From an uncultured Eubacteriales bacterium (GTDB taxonomy: Bacteria; Bacillota; Clostridia; Lachnospirales; Lachnospiraceae): 15,928 nt of DNA. The DNA is taken from the NCBI GenBank assembly GCA_949297565.1, contig CASFUI010000284.1, positions 1 through 15,928 on the forward strand, in the 5' to 3' direction. Shown here one piece after another: positions 1 through 6,506 of the stretch (the stretch's first letter is position 1; the number at the start of each line of letters is the position of its first letter). The position numbers and the translations under genes are program-made. The notes below the pieces were generated by a model. The model was not told where the DNA came from. It did not search any database and saw only the letters and a program-made list of their open reading frames with translations.

Positions 1-638
1 ACTGTCCCGTATCCCTCGCAAAGTCCCGTAACACAGACTCTGTCTATTCCCAGATTATCAAGGCAGACTGCCGCCGCGACAATATCCACGATAGAATCTA
101 TTGCACCAACCTCGTGAAAATGCACATGCTCAATATCAGTCCCATGAGCCTTTGCCTCAGCCTCAGCGACGATGTTAAATATTTTCAGCGCAGTCTCCCT
201 CGCTCCCGGCGTCATATCGGTACGGTTAATAATATCCGTCACATCCCTTAAATTCCTGTGCTCATGGTGATGCGTCCCGGCACCGTGATTATGCGCATCA
301 TGATTATGCGTGTGTCCTCCGGCGCTGTCTAAATGTCCATCGTGATTATGCATGTGTCCGTCGGCGGAATGTGTATGTGCTTCGCCATGCACATGTCCAT
401 GCAGATATTCCATATCGTGGTCATGGTTTTCATGCTCTTTGTCGAGCTTCACAGTAAAATCACAGCAGTCAAGCCCGGCTTTTTTTACTCTTCCAATCTC
501 TATCTCAAATCCTTTTGCAGGAATTCCTGCAATTACCTCTCTTAAAACCTTCTCATCCGCCCCCGCGTCGAGAAGAGATGCAACTGCCATGTCACCGCTT
601 ATCCCGGAGCTGCATTCCCAGTATAATATTCTGCTCAT
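1..638 (-). CDS. larC: LarC, nickel-pincer cofactor nickel insertase (C-terminal part beyond window)
   Basis: LarC is a CTP-dependent nickel insertase (cyclometallase) that performs the last step in making the nickel-pincer nucleotide cofactor used by lactate racemase LarA and related enzymes. The 212 visible residues open with SRILYWECSSGISGDM, the usual LarC N-terminus, and contain HVHFHEVGAIDSIVDIV at about 171-187, a family hallmark. Residues 69-127 are a very His-rich insert with 21 His in 59 positions, a likely nickel-binding or nickel-storing stretch. I chose the ATG at 638 because GGAG lies 7 bases upstream; an in-frame ATG at 650 has no better site. The gene follows larB by 28 bases on the same strand. 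The reading frame is still open at position 1, so the 3' part is missing. In some species larC is split in two and joined by ribosomal frameshifting; that region is not visible here. Confidence 0.93.
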   Translation of the reverse strand, partial: MSRILYWECSSGISGDMAVASLLDAGADEKVLREVIAGIPAKGFEIEIGRVKKAGLDCCDFTVKLDKEHENHDHDMEYLHGHVHGEAHTHSADGHMHNHDGHLDSAGGHTHNHDAHNHGAGTHHHEHRNLRDVTDIINRTDMTPGARETALKIFNIVAEAEAKAHGTDIEHVHFHEVGAIDSIVDIVAAAVCLDNLGIDRVCVTGLCEGYGT

Positions 639-666
639 ATAAATCTCCATTCTGTATCTGTAAAAT

Positions 667-1425
667 TTATTCCCTGCCGGCTCCGCTCTCTGCCAGCCTG
701 TTAATCTGTGTCGCCATATACCCGGCACCGAAACCGTTATCAATATTCACAACCGCAATACCGTTCGCGCATGAATTAATCATCGTCAGCAGCGCCGATA
801 TGCCATGCATGCTTGCTCCGTAACCTACAGATGTAGGAACTGCTATCACGGGATTTTTCACAAGTCCGCCCAGCACACTCGCCAGAGCTCCCTCCATTCC
901 AGCCACCGCAACCACGCAGTTGGCCCTCTGAATAATATCCATTTCAGATAATAGCCTGTGAATACCGCTTACTCCTACATCAAAAACTCTGTCAACGTAA
1001 GTCCCAAAAAATTCGGCCGTCTGCGCCGCCTCCTCGGCTACCGGAATATCCGCCGTGCCCGCACTGCAGACTGCAATTCTTCCTATATGCTGCTTGTCCG
1101 CTCTCTCAGCCTTTAAAATTCTTGAAACCTCATCATAGGTAACTTGCGGAAGCTCAGCCTTTACCAGCTCATACTGATGTCTTGTAGCCCTTGTCCCGAA
1201 AACCTCTCCGTTCTCCTCAAACATTTTTTTGTAAATAGAGACAAGATACTCGTCCGGCTTATTGCTGCAATATATAACCTCCGGAAAGCCCTGGCGCACC
1301 TTTCTGTGTCCGTCGAGCTTGGCAAATCCCAGATCCTCAAACGGCTGTCTGGCAAACAGACGCTCCGCCTCGTCAACCGTAAGACTACCCTCCTGTACCT
1401 TTTTAAGAATCGTCTTTGTATCCAT
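667..1425 (-). CDS. larB: LarB, nicotinate adenine dinucleotide carboxylase/hydrolase
   Basis: LarB starts nickel-pincer cofactor synthesis by carboxylating the pyridinium ring of nicotinic acid adenine dinucleotide and releasing AMP; LarE then adds sulfur and LarC inserts nickel. The protein is 252 residues from the ATG at 1425. The N-terminal part (DTKTILKKVQEGSLTVDEAE) is the LarB helical region, and the second half (from about GRIAVCSAGTADIPVAEEA to the end) is a PurE/AIR-carboxylase-like domain with GVSGIHRLL and VAVAGMEGALASVLGGL motifs. A TTG ten codons upstream (1455) is also in frame, but AAGGA sits 5 bases before the ATG at 1425 and family members begin at this point. It lies between the HAD gene (56-base gap) and larC (28-base gap). 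larE and larA are not in this window. Confidence 0.94.
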   Translation of the reverse strand: MDTKTILKKVQEGSLTVDEAERLFARQPFEDLGFAKLDGHRKVRQGFPEVIYCSNKPDEYLVSIYKKMFEENGEVFGTRATRHQYELVKAELPQVTYDEVSRILKAERADKQHIGRIAVCSAGTADIPVAEEAAQTAEFFGTYVDRVFDVGVSGIHRLLSEMDIIQRANCVVAVAGMEGALASVLGGLVKNPVIAVPTSVGYGASMHGISALLTMINSCANGIAVVNIDNGFGAGYMATQINRLAESGAGRE

Positions 1426-1481
1426 ATATTCCTTTCCATGCACATACTCAAACAAAAATAAAATATTACTTATTATCGGTG

Positions 1482-2150
1482 TCAGCTTTCGCCGGCATCC
1501 TTCTGCACAATAATATTATAAATTTCCCGCGGGCTTTTAACAATACGCTTTGCGCCGCTCTCTATCAAAAACGACGTATTCCTGAATCCCCATGAGACAA
1601 TAATCCCATCCATATCCGCGTTTTCCGCCGTCTTAATATCAACCTCAGAATCTCCTATATAAACCGCGTCTCTGCGTTCTGTTTTCAAGAGCCTTAAAAC
1701 CTCATTCACCGCATCTGGCAAAGGCTTTCTTTTTACTCCCTCACGCTCTCCGAATACCACGTCAAAAAGTCCCGGGAAATATTTCTCACACAAAATCTTT
1801 ACCGCAAAATCGGCTTTGTTTGAAATAACAGCGGTTTTGACTCCGCTTTCCCTCAATCTGACCAGCAGCTTTACAATGCCGTCATATGGTTTTGTCTTGT
1901 CGGCACAATGCTCTCTGTAATAAACCTTAAAATCCTCAAAGACACTGTCTGTAATCTCACTGTCCGTGCCATCCGGTACGGCTTGACAGATAAGATTTCT
2001 TATACCGTTTCCTACAAACTTCAGCACCTCATCCAGTCTTCTCTCTGGAAATCCTGCCTTTGACAGCGCAAAATTCAGGCTGTCGGCCAAATCTTCAATA
2101 GTATTGAGAACTGTTCCGTCCAAATCAAAAATAGCAAGCTTATATTTCAT
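1482..2150 (-). CDS. HAD-superfamily hydrolase, phosphoglycolate phosphatase-like
   Basis: A soluble phosphatase of the HAD superfamily, Gph/PGP-like, of 222 residues, a normal length. Motif I is FDLDGT with nucleophile Asp9 and acid/base Asp11. A helical cap follows (about 15-85). Motif II is Ser110 in VISNK, motif III is Lys142 in KRKPLP, and motif IV is GDSEVD with Asp167 and Asp171, so the active site looks intact. Phosphoglycolate phosphatase is the closest familiar description, but HAD substrates cannot be read from sequence. I chose the ATG at 2150, with GGAG 10 bases upstream; an in-frame TTG at 2171 lacks a site. It is first in the apparent larBC transcription unit, so a role in clearing a phosphorylated by-product of cofactor synthesis is possible, but this is inference from position only. 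Confidence 0.88.
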   Translation of the reverse strand: MKYKLAIFDLDGTVLNTIEDLADSLNFALSKAGFPERRLDEVLKFVGNGIRNLICQAVPDGTDSEITDSVFEDFKVYYREHCADKTKPYDGIVKLLVRLRESGVKTAVISNKADFAVKILCEKYFPGLFDVVFGEREGVKRKPLPDAVNEVLRLLKTERRDAVYIGDSEVDIKTAENADMDGIIVSWGFRNTSFLIESGAKRIVKSPREIYNIIVQKDAGES

Positions 2151-2176
2151 GTGCAGCAGTCTCCGTTTCAAATCTT

Positions 2177-2205
2177 TTTAGCATATTGTAACACCTTAGT
2201 GTCAA
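2177..2205 (-). promoter_or_regulatory. Candidate promoter of the HAD-larB-larC unit
   Basis: On the minus strand TTGACA lies at 2205-2200, with a poor -10 (GCTAAA) 17 bases on. Alternatively TACAAT at 2190-2185 pairs with TGGACG 18 bases upstream. A small inverted repeat (ACAC-CTTA-GTGT on the plus strand) overlaps this spot and could be an operator. Both readings put the transcript start just upstream of the HAD gene. The exact hexamers are uncertain. Confidence 0.3.
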
Positions 2206-2262
2206 CGACGTCCAGACCGATTATGTTTTGGCAAGGCTAGGGTTTTTATTTTTACAAATACA

Positions 2263-2604
2263 TTTTTATCCGCCTGCTGATAATAACTGCTTTCTCCGAC
2301 TCTTCTTGATATATACGCTCCATATGTGATAAAAGCCGCTATAATGTTTGAATATGAGGTTCCAAGTATTGATGAATTTGAGAAAAAAATGCCCGCAAAT
2401 CGGGCATAGGAAGAAAACTTTATACAGCTCTTGAAAATATATCAAGAGCTCAAAATAATACCGTACAGCAGGAAAATTCATCAGATGCGGATATAAATTC
2501 GGCACATGGTACGATATGGTTTTGATGGACAAGATAATATGTGTTCACAGTTTATACCTTTTCCGGATTTGAAAAAGAATGTTCTTGACAGCATTATATT
2601 TTAA
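2263..2604 (+). pseudogene. Decayed GNAT acetyltransferase (phosphinothricin acetyltransferase-like)
   Basis: No intact frame exists, but successive plus-strand frames spell a recognisable GNAT-family N-acetyltransferase in the right order. At about 2287-2409 one frame gives LLDIYAPYVIKAAIMFEYEV then PSIDEFEKKM, the typical N-terminus of this subfamily. At about 2391-2480 another frame gives RKSGIGRKLYTALENISRAQ, which includes the acetyl-CoA pyrophosphate-binding loop. At about 2468-2560 a third frame gives AGKFIRCGYKFGTWYDMVLM, the conserved C-terminal motif. At about 2550-2604 a fourth frame gives IPFPDLKKNVLDSIIF and a stop at 2602-2604. The middle of the normal protein of about 165 residues is missing, so frameshifts and at least one deletion have inactivated it. 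It converges on the LytTR regulator gene; the two ends overlap by four bases. Confidence 0.82.
2383..2407 (-). terminator. Candidate rho-independent terminator of the LytTR regulator gene
   Basis: Read on the minus strand, a 7-bp perfect stem (ATGCCCG/CGGGCAT, loop of 5) is followed directly by a run of T (2389-2383). It lies about 190 bases downstream of the LytTR regulator stop. It sits inside the decayed acetyltransferase, at the apparent deletion junction, so it may have arisen by chance. Confidence 0.45.
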
Positions 2605-3296
2605 GAATTTTTTATATTATAATTCATATATTTTTGTTCAAAATTTTTTATCCTTCTTGATGATACAGAAAATTCCATTTTGCCTATCAGTATTTTTCCC
2701 GCTCTGTATCCATTCACTTTTTCTATATTTATTACATGCTGTCTGGATACCTGTACAAACAGTTTTTCATCCAGCTTCTGTAAAAATGGTTTTAAAGACA
2801 GCTTACTCCTGTATGCAGTTCCGTTTACATATACTTCTGTCTCACCGTTATAAGCCATTATATAATCAATTTTTCTCTGTTCGATATGATAACACTTTCT
2901 GTTATAAGTCACTTCAATAAAAGCGCATGATTTAAAAAGTTCAAGTGTATACAGCAAAGCCTCTCTTATTTCCTGCTCTTCAAACGGTTTAGTAATATAG
3001 CGTACCGCATTAACCTTAAATCCCTCTTTCCACATATCGGAAGCAGCAGTCGCAATAATAATTCTGCAATCCTTGTTTTTTAAATGCATTTTTCTGGCAG
3101 TTTCAAACCCGTCTATCCCGGGAAGTATTACCTCTATAAATGCAATATCAATATTTTTATCCATACTAAGCAATTCTTCTCCCGAACTGCATATACTCAC
3201 AGAAGCATCATATGATTTTTCGGTTATAACCTTCTCTATAATTTTTTTTAAATATTCGCAAGCAATATGATTATCATCACAAACCGCTATATTCAT
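2601..3296 (-). CDS. LytTR-family response regulator with Glu in place of the phosphoacceptor Asp
   Basis: A cytoplasmic transcription regulator of 231 residues, the usual size of the AgrA/LytR-type family. Residues 1-115 form a receiver domain: the acidic pair is Asp7-Asp8 (VCDDN), the conserved Thr is Thr83 and the conserved Lys is Lys103 (YITKPF). The phosphoacceptor position in IAFIEVILPGIDG is Glu55 (codon GAG), where Asp is expected, so the protein may act without phosphorylation. Residues about 125-230 are a LytTR DNA-binding domain (the LSLKPFLQKL and FVQVSRQHVINI region). No histidine kinase lies beside it. The ATG at 3296 has a G-run (CCCCC at 3310-3314 on the plus strand), but 13 bases away, a long spacing that suggests weak translation. 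It diverges from the hydrolase at 3454, and the promoters appear to overlap. Confidence 0.88.
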   Translation of the reverse strand: MNIAVCDDNHIACEYLKKIIEKVITEKSYDASVSICSSGEELLSMDKNIDIAFIEVILPGIDGFETARKMHLKNKDCRIIIATAASDMWKEGFKVNAVRYITKPFEEQEIREALLYTLELFKSCAFIEVTYNRKCYHIEQRKIDYIMAYNGETEVYVNGTAYRSKLSLKPFLQKLDEKLFVQVSRQHVINIEKVNGYRAGKILIGKMEFSVSSRRIKNFEQKYMNYNIKNS

Positions 3297-3351
3297 ACAA
3301 ATAATTCATCCCCCTATGAACAACATAATCTTAAGTAATAATTATATATTT

Positions 3352-3380
3352 ATTATTAATATATATACATATTTTGTCAA
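3352..3380 (-). promoter_or_regulatory. Candidate promoter of the LytTR regulator
   Basis: On the minus strand a consensus -35 TTGACA (3380-3375) is followed after 17 bases by AATAAT (3357-3352), a 5/6 match to TATAAT. It is oriented toward the regulator, whose start is about 55 bases downstream. The -35 box occupies the same bases as that of the divergent hydrolase promoter. Confidence 0.5.
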
Positions 3381-3403
3381 GCAAGAAATCCGCCTTCTAT
3401 TAT
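3374..3403 (+). promoter_or_regulatory. Candidate promoter of the choloylglycine hydrolase gene
   Basis: On the plus strand TTGTCA (3374-3379), 18 bases, then TATTAT (3398-3403). The -10 box lies about 50 bases before the ATG at 3454. The bases TTGTCAA read as TTGACAA on the other strand, so both promoters use the same -35 element in opposite directions. Confidence 0.5.
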
Positions 3404-3453
3404 TATTAATTCGCGCATAAAATTTTACATATTTAATTTTGCGGGAGTTTGAT

Positions 3454-4464
3454 ATGTGCACGGCGATAACTCTTACATCCTCCAGCGGCGATATACTTAT
3501 GGGAAGAACAATGGATTTTTCTTTTGCACTTGAGCCTGAGCTCTATGTCGTCCCGGCAGGCTATAAATACAATTCTTCTCTAAAACAGCAATGCTTTAAA
3601 ACGCAGTTTTCTTTTATGGGAACAGGTCAAAATCTTTCCCCTATAACCTTCGCAGACGGTATAAATGAAGCCGGGCTGTGCGTCGCAGCCCTGTATTTTC
3701 CCGAATACGCTGTTTATGATCAGTCAGAAAAAAACACTTCCCCCGAATGTGTGACAGCCGCCTCAGAACTTGTCTCATTTCTTCTGGGAATGTGCGCAAG
3801 CGTAGAGCACGCGCTCTCAATACTTCCCGAATTAAAAATCGTCGGTATTCCCGACCTAATTACAAACTCTGCCGCTCCGCTGCACTGGCTGCTTGCAGAC
3901 TTCTCCGGCAGATGTGTTACGATAGAAAAAACCTGTGACGGTTTAAATTATTATGAAAACAATATCGGCGTCTTGTCAAACAGCCCTGATTTTAAATGGC
4001 ACATGACTAATCTTCGCAACTATATAAATATTGTTCCTGCGCAGCAGGAACATACCAAATGGAATGATGTTTGTCTTTCACCCTTCGGACAAGGCGCGGG
4101 AACTCTCGGTCTTCCCGGTGATTTTTCTCCAACAGGGCGCTTTGTGCGCGCCGCATGGCTTAAAAGTCATATAACGACGCCTGCCGATGGCTGGGACGCC
4201 GTAATCGCTGGATTTCACGTTTTGGATAATGTGAGTATTCCTAAGGGCTGCGTAGTAACAGACAGGGGGAGTACAGACTACACACAGTACACAATATTTT
4301 ATAATCTTACCTCACGTGAAGTCTTTTTCAAAACATATGACAACAGTCAGATTACTGCCGCCAGACTGCTCCCGGGCTCCTGCGCAGGCGACGGTAATAT
4401 TCAATCGCTCGGAGGTCTTAACACTCCTGCAAGTTTTATATACAGAAGCTGCGGCAAAGAGTGA
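3454..4464 (+). CDS. Choloylglycine hydrolase family protein (bile salt hydrolase or penicillin V acylase type)
   Basis: An N-terminal-nucleophile amidase that hydrolyses amide bonds of conjugated bile salts, penicillin V or N-acyl homoserine lactones, depending on the member. I chose the ATG at 3454: GGGAG lies 6 bases upstream and removing Met1 exposes Cys2, the required nucleophile. A TTG at 3439 would bury it. In 336 residues (family usual about 315-340) the catalytic set is in place: Cys2, Arg18 and Asp21 (MGRTMDF), Asn176 (VLSNSP) and Arg229 (GRFVR). The position that is Asn82 in bile salt hydrolases is Tyr81 here (ALYFPEYA), as in the Bacillus penicillin V acylase. Bile salts should therefore not be assumed as substrate. 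There is no signal peptide, so it is cytoplasmic. It is the only intact plus-strand gene, and its stop is 21 bases from the convergent gene at 4486. Confidence 0.92.
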   Translation: MCTAITLTSSSGDILMGRTMDFSFALEPELYVVPAGYKYNSSLKQQCFKTQFSFMGTGQNLSPITFADGINEAGLCVAALYFPEYAVYDQSEKNTSPECVTAASELVSFLLGMCASVEHALSILPELKIVGIPDLITNSAAPLHWLLADFSGRCVTIEKTCDGLNYYENNIGVLSNSPDFKWHMTNLRNYINIVPAQQEHTKWNDVCLSPFGQGAGTLGLPGDFSPTGRFVRAAWLKSHITTPADGWDAVIAGFHVLDNVSIPKGCVVTDRGSTDYTQYTIFYNLTSREVFFKTYDNSQITAARLLPGSCAGDGNIQSLGGLNTPASFIYRSCGKE

Positions 4465-4485
4465 AATACCTAAAATATATTTTTA

Positions 4486-5151
4486 TTACTCGTAATTATA
4501 ATTGCTGTTCAAATACGAAAAAACATAATTTTTCAGGGTGTACATTTTAGACAGCGCGCTCTCATTTTCCGCAAAAAATTCAAACTGCTCAAGCTGTGAA
4601 TAATTATATTTCCTGGTGACGTCTATATAGGAATGCTGCTCCTCGCGGCTTACCATAAGCGCCCCCGGCAAAAACTCATTATAATAATAAACTGTATTTT
4701 TATACGCAAGTGCATTTAAAATAACTATGTACGAATTATTATCCGACATTATATTTGTCTTGCCCCAGTTGTATATTGTGTCCGTTTCCCCTTTATACCA
4801 TAAGCCGTTTCCCGATAAAATCCATATTATATCATCAGAAGGCTGTTCTCCTTTTATGCATTTATTTACTTTCACCTGCTGACAGATATTTTGTCCTATA
4901 AGGCGAAGTTTTCCCGTAGGCGTAACCTCAAAGATATATCGGCTGTCGTCAAGAATTGCTTTCACCTTCTCCTCACCCGGTATCTCATTTTCCTTAAATA
5001 CGCCAAAAAACTGAAAATTAATGTTTTGAATATCATGTATCTCAGACGCGTTTATCACTTCCCTGTCTTTTATCGAAAATCTTACAAAAACCGAAAATAA
5101 AAAGACCGCAGATAGTATTGTAAAATATATAAAAATATTTCTCTTTAACAC
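4486..5151 (-). CDS. Membrane-anchored protein of unknown function linked to an ABC transporter
   Basis: I do not recognise a family. The protein is 221 residues, with one hydrophobic segment at about residues 7-25 preceded by Lys and Arg, followed by a polar domain rich in Tyr, Asn and Ile. This suggests a single N-terminal membrane anchor with the rest outside the cell. There is no lipobox Cys after the hydrophobic stretch. It starts with GTG at 5151, overlapping the last 7 bases of the ATPase gene, and AGGGCGG lies just upstream, so translation is probably coupled. It is the last of four genes in the unit, and the tight coupling suggests an accessory subunit or substrate-binding partner of the transporter. 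That is inference from position. Confidence 0.72.
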   Translation of the reverse strand: MLKRNIFIYFTILSAVFLFSVFVRFSIKDREVINASEIHDIQNINFQFFGVFKENEIPGEEKVKAILDDSRYIFEVTPTGKLRLIGQNICQQVKVNKCIKGEQPSDDIIWILSGNGLWYKGETDTIYNWGKTNIMSDNNSYIVILNALAYKNTVYYYNEFLPGALMVSREEQHSYIDVTRKYNYSQLEQFEFFAENESALSKMYTLKNYVFSYLNSNYNYE

Positions 5152-5759
5152 AGGACACCGCCCTTCATCTCTAAAACAGTATCACAGACGCCATCAATAT
5201 CATCTTTGTAATGGCTTGCCATAATTATCAGCTTTCCGCTATCTCTTCTTTCTTTTATAATCCGGCGGAGTATATCCACACCCTCGCTGTCAAGAGAATT
5301 TGCAGGCTCGTCAAATATTAAAATATCAGGATTTTCCATAACAGCCTGAGCAATCAGAAGTCTTTTTCTCATGCCCAGAGAATATTTTTTTATTTTGTTT
5401 TTATTATCAGGGTCAAGCCCCACCTCTCTCATACACCGTTTTATGCTCTGCAAATCTGTTCTTTCCCTAAAACCTGAGAGATACACAAGATTATCAAGAC
5501 CGGACAAATTCATATACAAATCACAGCCGTCTATAACACACGATACAATCGGCTTTCGGTTTTCTATATCGCTGTATATGACGCTTCCAGAATCCGGCGA
5601 GGCTGCTTTCAGCAGCATTTTTAAAAGAACACTTTTTCCAGCTCCGTTTTTTCCGACAATTCCATACACGTGACCGGCGTAAAAATTATAGCTGATATTA
5701 TTTATAACTTTCCTGCCGCCAAAGCTCTTTTCTAAATTTTGAATTTTAATAAGGCACAC
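5145..5759 (-). CDS. ABC transporter ATP-binding protein
   Basis: The ATPase of an ABC-2-type transporter, acting on the inner face of the membrane. In 204 residues from the GTG at 5759: Walker A GKNGAGKS (36-43), signature YSLGMRKR (about 126-133), Walker B ILIFDEP (146-152), D-loop NSLD and His183 (switch, ASH). The Q-loop region reads CVIDGCDLYMNLSG, with no Gln where one is usual; related drug and lantibiotic exporters often have Glu or another acidic residue there. The GTG shares its G with the TAG stop of the upstream membrane-protein gene, and GGAG lies 8 bases before it, which decides this start over longer in-frame readings. It is somewhat short but complete. The substrate is unknown. 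Confidence 0.9.
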   Translation of the reverse strand: MCLIKIQNLEKSFGGRKVINNISYNFYAGHVYGIVGKNGAGKSVLLKMLLKAASPDSGSVIYSDIENRKPIVSCVIDGCDLYMNLSGLDNLVYLSGFRERTDLQSIKRCMREVGLDPDNKNKIKKYSLGMRKRLLIAQAVMENPDILIFDEPANSLDSEGVDILRRIIKERRDSGKLIIMASHYKDDIDGVCDTVLEMKGGVLC

Positions 5760-6493
5760 TACTTTAGCTCCTTTCTTTGGCATATACTGACTGCAGCAAA
5801 CATTTCCGTAAATATAACAAGGCAAAAAATTAACAAATCCAAGATAAACGCAGTCGGCGAAATTTCTGTGACAGCCGTTACAGCTGTTATAGGATTAATT
5901 ATCAGTAATTTGCCGATTTGTTTCGGTAAATTGCCGAATGTCATTGAAACAAACGCTGCTGTCAGCATAATAACAAGAATACTCAGCACCGAAATTCTGG
6001 CGTCAAAAAATAACGACGCGGTACTGCATATAATACAAAAAAATGTCCCTGAATAGGCAACGGCCGCAACGCTTTTCAGCAGCAATATCATATCGCTGTA
6101 ATCTGTTAAACTGCTGCATGACACCATACATAAAAGCATCAGTACGGAACAGTACACAGCCGAAAAAACCACCTGTTTAAATGCTATAACAGCCATTCTG
6201 CCCCAAAAAAATATTTTTTCAGACCTTATCCTGTTAAATGTATATATCGTATAATAATCGGATATATCTCTGCTGCAGATAAAACATGAGACAAACAAAC
6301 CAAACAGAACATTCGTCACAAGAAAAAACTGCTTATCCTCCATAAAAGTGCGCACGTCAAACAGCGACATACAAAACACAGATGAGATATTATTATTTTT
6401 GAGATATAACAATTCAAAATTGCTCAGCACAGAATAAAGACATGCCGCAATAATCACAGCCAAACAATTCGGTATTTTTTTCAAACGCTTCAT
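5759..6493 (-). CDS. ABC-2-type transporter membrane protein (second permease)
   Basis: A polytopic membrane protein of 244 residues with about six hydrophobic segments: near residues 9-28, 57-74, 100-125, 136-160, 165-185 and 210-235. Its place between another membrane protein and the ATPase identifies it as a permease subunit; no substrate motif is recognised. The ATG at 6493 follows the upstream stop by 13 bases. GAGG lies 11 bases before the ATG, a loose spacing. Its TAG overlaps the GTG of the ATPase by one base, indicating translational coupling. Confidence 0.78.
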   Translation of the reverse strand: MKRLKKIPNCLAVIIAACLYSVLSNFELLYLKNNNISSVFCMSLFDVRTFMEDKQFFLVTNVLFGLFVSCFICSRDISDYYTIYTFNRIRSEKIFFWGRMAVIAFKQVVFSAVYCSVLMLLCMVSCSSLTDYSDMILLLKSVAAVAYSGTFFCIICSTASLFFDARISVLSILVIMLTAAFVSMTFGNLPKQIGKLLIINPITAVTAVTEISPTAFILDLLIFCLVIFTEMFAAVSICQRKELK

Positions 6494-6506
6494 CTTCCGC
6501 TATACC

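Noticed and set aside
333..823. Plus-strand open frames over larC and the end of larB
   Set aside because: They are antisense to convincing lar genes, and their Cys/Ser/His/Met-rich composition is a by-product of the His-rich coding on the other strand.
2426..2450. Perfect 9-bp inverted repeat AGCTCTTGA/TCAAGAGCT with a 7-base loop
   Set aside because: No T-run follows on either strand, and it falls in the GNAT relic where it encodes the normal ALENISRA stretch, so the symmetry is probably accidental.
2266..2532. Minus-strand open frame of 88 codons
   Set aside because: It lies opposite the GNAT relic, has no ribosome binding site and no recognisable protein character, and spans a candidate minus-strand terminator.
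3301..3400. Possible LytTR-binding direct repeats in the A+T-rich divergent region
   Set aside because: No pair of spaced repeats matching the usual LytTR pattern could be picked out with confidence from the low-complexity sequence.
5760..5825. N-terminal extension of the ABC ATPase
   Set aside because: The extension overlaps the end of the permease gene, whereas the GTG at 5759 has a good ribosome binding site and begins right at the ABC domain.
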